Shown here in pieces: positions 1 through 5,285 of a stretch of DNA of 7,161 nt. The stretch covers positions 1 to 7,161 of the forward strand of contig CAZVQC010000038.1 of the NCBI GenBank assembly GCA_964629225.1, given 5' to 3'. The notes under the pieces are model-generated. The model did not search any database and was not told where the DNA came from. It saw only the letters and a program-made list of their open reading frames with translations. Source of the stretch: RUG14199 sp964629225 (GTDB taxonomy: Bacteria; Bacillota; Clostridia; Oscillospirales; CAG-272). The translations under genes and the position numbers were made by a program. Each line of letters starts with the position of its first letter. The stretch's first letter is position 1.

Positions 1-98
1 ATTTGAAAGCCGCCGATGTTAGCGGAGACGGCAGAGTCACCTCAAGAGACGTGCTAACAATGTCAATGTATCTTGCGGGTAAAGTCAGCTTAGGTTAA
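1..98 (+). CDS. C-terminal end of a dockerin protein (partial, 5' end outside window)
   Basis: Only the last 31 full codons and the TAA stop (96-98) are visible; bases 1-2 are the end of an Asn codon. The peptide holds the second dockerin repeat, with calcium-loop residues D-V-S-G-D-G and a closing Asp, followed by a helix ending MSMYLAG and the tail KVSLG. Its protein sequence equals the end of the gene at 235-2652. At the DNA level it differs from that gene at 5 of 98 positions and from the gene at 2725-5139 at 7. Dockerins bind cohesin modules of scaffoldins, so this was an exported cellulosome-type subunit. By its place in the array it is probably a further copy of the GH123-like enzyme, but the catalytic part is not visible, so that is inference. 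Confidence 0.85.
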   Translation, partial: LKAADVSGDGRVTSRDVLTMSMYLAGKVSLG

Positions 99-105
99 GT
101 ATTAA

Positions 106-121
106 CGCATCGCCCGATGTG
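106..121 (+). other. Small stem-loop just after a stop codon
   Basis: Bases 106-111 pair with 116-121 (six pairs, one G-T wobble) around a GCCC loop, seven bases after the TAA at 96-98. No run of T follows, so it is not a standard intrinsic terminator. It follows the same GTATTA spacer that precedes the much stronger hairpin after the gene ending at 5139. It may mark a transcript end or a processing site, but a stem this short can occur by chance. Confidence 0.3.
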
Positions 122-171
122 AAACTAATGGGGATACGGTGTCGAGGGCGTGGGGAAACTACGCTACCAAA

Positions 172-229
172 ATGAAGAGTTTCCGGCCGGGGCGGAATCA
201 TCACCCGGAAATACAATTATCAACGGAGG
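172..229 (+). repeat. Leader segment shared with the gene at 5286 (copy A)
   Basis: The segment begins with a 13-base stretch, ATGAAGAGTTTCC (172-184), identical to 5216-5228. It continues with looser similarity (a GGAATCATCACCCGGAAA-like block) and ends in the GGAGG ribosome site. The 13-mer lies 63 bases before this gene's start codon and 70 before the other's. In this copy the segment is in frame with the gene; in the other it is not, so a conserved translated leader is unlikely. The gene at 2725 lacks it. It is best read as an inherited 5' untranslated leader of one paralogue lineage. Confidence 0.55.
225..229 (+). promoter_or_regulatory. Ribosome binding site of the first complete gene
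   Basis: GGAGG lies five bases before the ATG at 235. It decides the start: the frame stays open back to a GTG at 139, but that codon has no good Shine-Dalgarno sequence and would place 32 mostly polar residues ahead of an obvious signal peptide. Confidence 0.85.
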
Positions 230-234
230 CTATT

Positions 235-2652
235 ATGAAGAAGATCCTTTCAGTCGTCCTTTGTATGGCAATGCTTTTGTCCGTGGTGCTGTCTGCGGCT
301 ACGGTATCTGAGGGAGCATCCTCAGATCCTGCCGACTCTTACGTTAAGACAGCGGCACCGAATGAGGACACCGATATCGACCTGTGGTTCGAACACTCCA
401 CAATCAAGGTCCATCAAGAGGACACCGTGTCCACCGGACGGGATACCTACTCCATCTACATGGCGAAAAACGAGATACAAGATACCCAGGTGATACTTTA
501 CAGCGCGACCGCGGCCAAAAGCGGACTTACTGCAAGCGTTACCGACTTGACTGCCATGGACGGAAGCGGGAACACCCTTTCGGCGGAACTCTACTACGAG
601 TACTATATCAATGTGACGAACTTGAATACAAGGGCGATCTACGGACTTAAGGATGGTGACGATTCCATCATCCGAGAGGGAATGATCCCCGATGCCATCG
701 CACCTATCGGTAATATTTCCGCCGGAAAAGGGACGTTTGGTCTTGCGGCAGGAAAAACACAGGCTCTTCTTATCAGAGTAAAGACGGAACTTACAAGCGC
801 CTCCGGCTGGTACAGCGGAACATTCGACCTTAAGAATTCAAACGGCGACGTCATTAAGACTGCCACGTTCTTCACGTACGTGTGGAACTTTGAGATCCCC
901 GAAAAGGGAACTTACCAAACATCATTCTACATTGACGGTCCGGCGAACGATACCGATGCCACTTACAAGGCACAGTATGACTATCTTCTTGAGAACCGTC
1001 TTCTCGGAATGCATCTTCCCGGAGCTCTCAACTCTTTCAACGAGTATCTGTCTAATCCGAGAGTTACCGCATTTGCCATTGCAAAACACGGCTCCTATCC
1101 TTCCAATACGAAGATGACAAATGACGAGATAACTGCGGTCTATAACGACCTTTCCACCAGAGATGACTGGGAGGACGTGAAGAGCCGTGCGTACTTCTAC
1201 ACGGTGGATGAACCCACGTCCAAGGAGCAGAACGATGCTCTTATGAACGCAGGCATCTGGACTATGGCTCATGCTACGGTGGAGAATATCAATTCGGACT
1301 ACGAAAGGATCAGTTCCGTTTGGGATGACCCTTTCATCGTAGTACCATTCCATGAGAACACCCCCTATCCTTACGATACTTATCTCCAAGGAGCCGCTCT
1401 TAATTCCGATGGAACCTATGTGACCTACGATGACGGCAGAGCAAGCCTTGTAGGTATCAAGGATGCTATTCAGGGTATGATGGACAATAACTCCGTCACT
1501 ATCTGGTGTCCCAAAATGTGCGCCTACACACCACTTGAGTATCTTGAAGACGCCGGCTATATCGGAACCAACCATCTTAACGTAGCTGCTCACGGGAACG
1601 TCAAAAACAACTGTCCTCTCAGAAGTCTTGACGGCATCATATCCGGATTCAATATTTCCGATATCAACGGCTGTTACTTCGACTGGACAAGCAAGTTCGG
1701 AGACTTCAACACAAGGTTCCAAAACTATCGTGCACAGCGCGCAAATGAGGGCCAAGAGATCAGATCATGGTGGTACGCTTGCGGTGAAAACGCAGGCTAC
1801 ACCTACACTAACCATCTTATCGAAAACACGGGACTTCAAACTCAGCTTATGTTCTGGCAGTCTATGCAGGTGGGCTCCACCGGATATCTCTATTACAGTG
1901 TAACTGCACCGGCAACCAACCTTACAAGCGGAAGCGACAGAAATAACAACGGTTCAACCGAAGACGGCATCTGGCCGGTTGCCGCAACCGTTAGGAGTAC
2001 GCAGGGAACCACCTATTACGGCGACGGCGTTCTTCTCTACGGAAGAGATACCTTCAGATCGAAGCTCCGTATCACCGGTATCAATGTCCTCGGAACTATC
2101 AGAGTCGAGCAGATGCGTGACGGTATCGAAGACTATGAGATGCTGAATCTCTACCGTTCCATCTACGGTGAGGATAAGATGCAGGACCTTATCTCCAAGG
2201 TCTCAAATAACGTGGCAAATTACCTCTCCCTTCCTCTCTTTGACAGAAGCGGATACTCTGAAAGTATGACGGATGACGACATTTTTGCCGCTGTCCGCAT
2301 CGAACTCGGTAACGCCGTAGAAAAGGGAATGGGCGGATGCACCGAGCACAAATGGAATGACGGTGTTATAACCACCGAGCCTACCACCACTGCGACCGGT
2401 GTCAAGACATTCACCTGCACGGTATGCGGCGAGACAAAAGAAGAGGCTGTCGCAAAGATCAAGTTGGGGGATGTGAACGGAGACGGCAGAGTAAGAGCAA
2501 ATGACGCACTTCTGGTAAGAAGATACCTTGCCGGTGAAGAACTTACGGGCTTCAATTTGAAAGCCGCCGATGTGAGCGGAGACGGCAGAGTTACCTCAAG
2601 AGACGTGCTAACCATGTCAATGTATCTTGCGGGTAAGGTCAGCTTGGGTTAA
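235..2652 (+). CDS. Secreted dockerin-bearing GH123-like (DUF4091) glycoside hydrolase, paralogue 1
   Basis: An exported protein of 805 residues, probably a glycan-cleaving enzyme docked on a cellulosome. Residues 1 to about 22 form a Sec signal peptide (MKK, then a hydrophobic core, then Ala-rich); there is no lipobox. Residues about 48-222 look like the beta-sandwich N-domain of GH123-type proteins. The catalytic domain covers about 225-625, with an Asp-Glu pair at 325-326 in TVDEP. In characterised GH123 enzymes an adjacent Asp-Glu pair carries out substrate-assisted cleavage of beta-N-acetylgalactosaminides. Further family-like motifs are WCP (424-426), WWYAC (513-517), FWQSMQVG (540-547) and RDGIEDYEML (628-637). 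A CxxH...CxxC module (C702, H705, C728, C731) leads into a two-repeat dockerin (744-805; calcium loops start at D746 and D779). Unlike paralogues 2 and 3, the segment after YLYY lacks the NLWDE motif (555-580 differs). The family call is from motifs only, and the substrate is unknown. Confidence 0.82.
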   Translation: MKKILSVVLCMAMLLSVVLSAATVSEGASSDPADSYVKTAAPNEDTDIDLWFEHSTIKVHQEDTVSTGRDTYSIYMAKNEIQDTQVILYSATAAKSGLTASVTDLTAMDGSGNTLSAELYYEYYINVTNLNTRAIYGLKDGDDSIIREGMIPDAIAPIGNISAGKGTFGLAAGKTQALLIRVKTELTSASGWYSGTFDLKNSNGDVIKTATFFTYVWNFEIPEKGTYQTSFYIDGPANDTDATYKAQYDYLLENRLLGMHLPGALNSFNEYLSNPRVTAFAIAKHGSYPSNTKMTNDEITAVYNDLSTRDDWEDVKSRAYFYTVDEPTSKEQNDALMNAGIWTMAHATVENINSDYERISSVWDDPFIVVPFHENTPYPYDTYLQGAALNSDGTYVTYDDGRASLVGIKDAIQGMMDNNSVTIWCPKMCAYTPLEYLEDAGYIGTNHLNVAAHGNVKNNCPLRSLDGIISGFNISDINGCYFDWTSKFGDFNTRFQNYRAQRANEGQEIRSWWYACGENAGYTYTNHLIENTGLQTQLMFWQSMQVGSTGYLYYSVTAPATNLTSGSDRNNNGSTEDGIWPVAATVRSTQGTTYYGDGVLLYGRDTFRSKLRITGINVLGTIRVEQMRDGIEDYEMLNLYRSIYGEDKMQDLISKVSNNVANYLSLPLFDRSGYSESMTDDDIFAAVRIELGNAVEKGMGGCTEHKWNDGVITTEPTTTATGVKTFTCTVCGETKEEAVAKIKLGDVNGDGRVRANDALLVRRYLAGEELTGFNLKAADVSGDGRVTSRDVLTMSMYLAGKVSLG
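2383..2573 (+). repeat. 191-base perfect direct repeat, copy 1 (linker plus dockerin)
   Basis: These 191 bases match 4870-5060 with no mismatch, third codon positions included. They encode the Thr-rich turn, the CxxC of the small module, the first dockerin repeat and the start of the second. Flanking single differences are at 2382 (T against C) and 2574 (G against T). The last 98 bases of the gene match window positions 1-98 with five differences. Identity at silent sites points to recent duplication or gene conversion rather than protein-level selection alone. Confidence 0.95.
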
Positions 2653-2691
2653 CCTGACTTCATTGGAACAATTAACGCAAAGTCCACCAAA

Positions 2692-2704
2692 CCGCATTTT
2701 GCGG
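2692..2704 (+). other. Short hairpin in the gap between paralogues 1 and 2
   Basis: CCGCA pairs with TGCGG around a three-T loop, ten bases before the ribosome site of the next gene. The stem is only five pairs and no T-run follows, so it is not a terminator. The 72-base gap (2653-2724) holds no promoter that I can recognise, which favours co-transcription with the gene upstream. Confidence 0.25.
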
Positions 2705-2713
2705 ATCTGATAC

Positions 2714-2718
2714 AGGAG
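2714..2718 (+). promoter_or_regulatory. Ribosome binding site of paralogue 2
   Basis: AGGAG lies six bases before the ATG at 2725, which opens directly into a signal peptide. The leader is unrelated to those of the genes at 235 and 5286. Confidence 0.85.
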
Positions 2719-2724
2719 AAAAAT

Positions 2725-5139
2725 ATGAGAAAAATTCTTTCGCTGATCCTCTGTGCTGTGATGATCTTTTCCGTTTCGGCATCGGTAGTGACCGTCACCG
2801 GTGGTACTTCCTCGGATCCGGCAGATTCTTATGAGAAAATAACTGCGCCAAATGAGGATACCGATATCGATATGTGGTTCGAACACACCACAGTCAAGTT
2901 CCACCAAGAGGACACCGAGTCCACGGGACGGGACACCTACTCCATCTACATGGCAAAAAATGAGATCCAAGGTGCTCAGGTGATACTCTACAGTGCCACC
3001 GCTGCAAAGAGCAACCTTACTGCAAGCATCACCGACATGACCGCTATGGACGGTAGCGGCAGCACTCTTTCCACGGAACTTTTCTACGAGTATTACGTGG
3101 AGGTGACCAACATCAACACCCGTGACGTCTACGGGCTCAAGGACGGTGACGAATCTCCCATAAGGGACGGAATGATCCCGGAGGCTATTGCGCCTCTTGC
3201 CAGCATTTCTAGCGGAAAAGGGACCTTCGGGCTGACAGCGGGAAAGAGTCAGGCTCTTCTTATCAAAGTCAAAACGGAGCTTTCAAGTGCCCACGGATGG
3301 TACAGTGCCACATTCGATCTCAAGGATTCAAGCGGAAACATTATCAAGACTGCCACAGTCTACACTTACGTTTGGAATTTTGAGATCACGGAAAAGGGAA
3401 CATATCAGACCTCTTTCTACATAGAAGGCTTGATGGATGCTACCAACTCCACGTATAAGGAAATCTACGATTATATGCTGGAGAACAGGATGCTCGGAAT
3501 GCAGCTTCCCGGCAAACTCAATTCTTCCAACGAGTACCTTTCCAATCCGAGAGTTACCGCATTCAGAATAGCCAATCACGGCTCCTACCTTGGAAAGATG
3601 ACAAATGACGAGGTGGCCTCGGTCTACAACGACCTTTCCACAAGAGATGACTGGGAGGACGTGAAGAGCCGTGCGTACTTCTACACAGTTGATGAGCCGG
3701 TAAGCGAGGAGGTCAACGACTATAATATCGCAAACGGGTCATGGACAGAGAGACACGGTACTATGACTAACGTTCTGTCCGAAGCCGAGAGGATAAAGTC
3801 AGTTTGGGAAGACCCATACATTGTACTTCCTCTCTATCACAACGCCCCCTATCCCTACTACACCTACTCATCCGACCTTGCAAAGAACGAGGACGGCACA
3901 TACGCCATCAAGGATGACGGCCGTGCAGAATTTGTCAATATCAAGGACAGTATCCAAGCGGCAATGGATAACGATGCGGTCACCGTATGGTGTCCCATGA
4001 TGTTTGCCTACACTCCGCTTGAAATGCTTGATGCGGCGGGATACAAGGGATATAATCACTCAAGCAACAGTAGGGAAGGTACGCTTCGTATTCGTAACCT
4101 TGATGACTGGATATCCGGCTTCGACGTTGCCACTCCCGAAGGCTCCTATTTCGATTGGTCCAGTAAGTTCGGTTCTTACGCCGACCGAGTGAACGCATAC
4201 AAAGAGCAAAAGGCAAGAGAAGGCACCGACATCAAGACCTGGTGGTACGCCTGCAGTTTCAACGGCAACTACACCTATGCAAACCACCTTATTGAAAATA
4301 CGGGCCTCCAGACCCGTCTTATGTATTGGCAGTCCATGCAGGTGGGCGCTACCGGCTATCTCTACTACGGTGTCAACCTTTGGGATGAGCACAGGCAGGG
4401 AAGCTCCAACTATGCAAACGGTACCGGTAAGGCTAACGACGGAAGCATCGAGACCGGTATTTGGACCACTAACAAGGTGGTGCGAGCATCCACAGGATAC
4501 TCAAAGCACGGTGACGGAATCCTTCTTTACGGTAGCGAGATGGCACGAAAACTGAGGGTCAAGAGCGTCAAGGTGCTCGGAACCGTTCGAATGGAAATGA
4601 TACGTGACGGTATCGAAGACTATGAGATGCTGAATCTCTACCGTGAACTCTACAGTGAGGACAAGATGCAGGCACTCATCTCCAAGATATCAAATAACGT
4701 GGCTGATTATCTCTCCCTTCCTCTCTTTGACAGAAGCGGATATTCCGACAGTCTCACTGATGACGATATCTTCGCTGCTGTACGTATCGAACTCGGTAAC
4801 GCAGTTGAAAAGGGAACGGGCGGATGCACCGAGCATTCTTGGGATAACGGTGTTATAACCACCGAGCCCACCACCACTGCGACCGGTGTCAAGACATTCA
4901 CCTGCACGGTATGCGGCGAGACAAAAGAAGAGGCTGTCGCAAAGATCAAGTTGGGGGATGTGAACGGAGACGGCAGAGTAAGAGCAAATGACGCACTTCT
5001 GGTAAGAAGATACCTTGCCGGTGAAGAACTTACGGGCTTCAATTTGAAAGCCGCCGATGTTAGCGGAGACGGCAGAGTCACCTCAAGAGACGTGCTTACA
5101 ATGTCAATGTATCTTGCGGGCAAAATTAATTTAGGCTAA
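2725..5139 (+). CDS. Secreted dockerin-bearing GH123-like (DUF4091) glycoside hydrolase, paralogue 2
   Basis: 804 residues with the same architecture as its neighbours. A signal peptide (MRKILSLILC, hydrophobic to about residue 23) is followed by the beta-rich N-domain. The catalytic domain has the Asp-Glu pair at 323-324 (TVDEP), WCP at 422-424, WWYAC at 506-510, YWQSMQVG at 534-541 and RDGIEDYEML at 627-636. A CxxH...CxxC module (C701, H704, C727, C730) and a dockerin (743-804; calcium loops start at D745 and D778) complete it. After YLYY it carries GVNLWDE (549-555), shared in form with paralogue 3 and absent from paralogue 1. It lacks two cysteines present in both other copies (F427 and L454 here). 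Hand-counted identity to paralogue 1 is 81 of 100 over residues 31-130, 43 of 80 just after TVDEP, and 96 of the last 101. It is probably a cellulosomal enzyme of related but not identical specificity; the activity is inferred from motifs. Confidence 0.82.
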   Translation: MRKILSLILCAVMIFSVSASVVTVTGGTSSDPADSYEKITAPNEDTDIDMWFEHTTVKFHQEDTESTGRDTYSIYMAKNEIQGAQVILYSATAAKSNLTASITDMTAMDGSGSTLSTELFYEYYVEVTNINTRDVYGLKDGDESPIRDGMIPEAIAPLASISSGKGTFGLTAGKSQALLIKVKTELSSAHGWYSATFDLKDSSGNIIKTATVYTYVWNFEITEKGTYQTSFYIEGLMDATNSTYKEIYDYMLENRMLGMQLPGKLNSSNEYLSNPRVTAFRIANHGSYLGKMTNDEVASVYNDLSTRDDWEDVKSRAYFYTVDEPVSEEVNDYNIANGSWTERHGTMTNVLSEAERIKSVWEDPYIVLPLYHNAPYPYYTYSSDLAKNEDGTYAIKDDGRAEFVNIKDSIQAAMDNDAVTVWCPMMFAYTPLEMLDAAGYKGYNHSSNSREGTLRIRNLDDWISGFDVATPEGSYFDWSSKFGSYADRVNAYKEQKAREGTDIKTWWYACSFNGNYTYANHLIENTGLQTRLMYWQSMQVGATGYLYYGVNLWDEHRQGSSNYANGTGKANDGSIETGIWTTNKVVRASTGYSKHGDGILLYGSEMARKLRVKSVKVLGTVRMEMIRDGIEDYEMLNLYRELYSEDKMQALISKISNNVADYLSLPLFDRSGYSDSLTDDDIFAAVRIELGNAVEKGTGGCTEHSWDNGVITTEPTTTATGVKTFTCTVCGETKEEAVAKIKLGDVNGDGRVRANDALLVRRYLAGEELTGFNLKAADVSGDGRVTSRDVLTMSMYLAGKINLG
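4870..5060 (+). repeat. 191-base perfect direct repeat, copy 2 (linker plus dockerin)
   Basis: Second copy of the repeat at 2383-2573, at a constant offset of 2487 bases and without mismatch. Similarity continues to the stop codon and drops beyond it: the 3' flank here (GTATTA) instead matches the flank after the partial gene at the left edge. Confidence 0.95.
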
Positions 5140-5146
5140 GTATTAC

Positions 5147-5179
5147 TGTCCCACTTGCAGTGCAACTGCAGGTGGGACA
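5147..5179 (+). terminator. Strong stem-loop after paralogue 2, lacking a T-tract
   Basis: Bases 5147-5161 pair with 5165-5179 (fifteen pairs, one G-T wobble) around a three-base loop, seven bases after the TAA at 5137-5139. It is the strongest hairpin I can see in the window. What follows is ACTGCACAAGAG-like rather than a T-run, so standard intrinsic termination is doubtful. A role in stopping, protecting or processing the 3' end of the message is possible. Stem-loops between cellulosomal genes are known to set RNA stability in the cip-cel operon of Clostridium cellulolyticum; a similar role here is inference. Confidence 0.5.
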
Positions 5180-5215
5180 CTGCACAAGAGTCCAAGGAAG
5201 AGACACACTGTGAAT

Positions 5216-5280
5216 ATGAAGAGTTTCCTTTGCCGAGAACGAGGATCAATGACCCGAAAAAACAAAAACTTCTATGGAGG
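5216..5280 (+). repeat. Leader segment shared with the gene at 235 (copy B)
   Basis: Starts with the 13-mer identical to 172-184, then a similar GGATCAATGACCCGAAAA-like block, ending in GGAGG. A GTG-started frame at 5210 runs through it but is out of frame with the gene and overlaps its start, so I do not call it coding. Confidence 0.55.
5276..5280 (+). promoter_or_regulatory. Ribosome binding site of paralogue 3
   Basis: GGAGG lies five bases before the ATG at 5286, with the same spacing as at the gene starting at 235. The ATG opens into a signal peptide almost identical to that of paralogue 1. Confidence 0.85.
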
Positions 5281-5285
5281 TCAAG

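Noticed and set aside
139..234. Upstream GTG start adding 32 residues to paralogue 1
   Set aside because: There is no Shine-Dalgarno sequence at the GTG, the ATG at 235 has a well-spaced GGAGG, and the extension would bury the signal peptide.
99..234. Possible promoter (TTAACG at 102, 17 bases, then CTAATG) before paralogue 1
   Set aside because: The -35 candidate matches four of six bases, but the -10 candidate is poor. No better pair was found in the other two gaps either, so no promoter is called.
235..300. Lipoprotein signal in the leader (cysteine at residue 10)
   Set aside because: The residues before the cysteine (VVL) do not fit a lipobox, and the cysteine sits inside the hydrophobic core, too early for a lipoprotein site.
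922..1755. Long minus-strand open frame inside paralogue 1, and similar ones at 6093-6887, 2220-2615 and 4707-5123
   Set aside because: They lie fully inside strong sense genes, have no ribosome site or family resemblance, and recur at matching places only because the sense sequences are related. They are codon-usage shadows.
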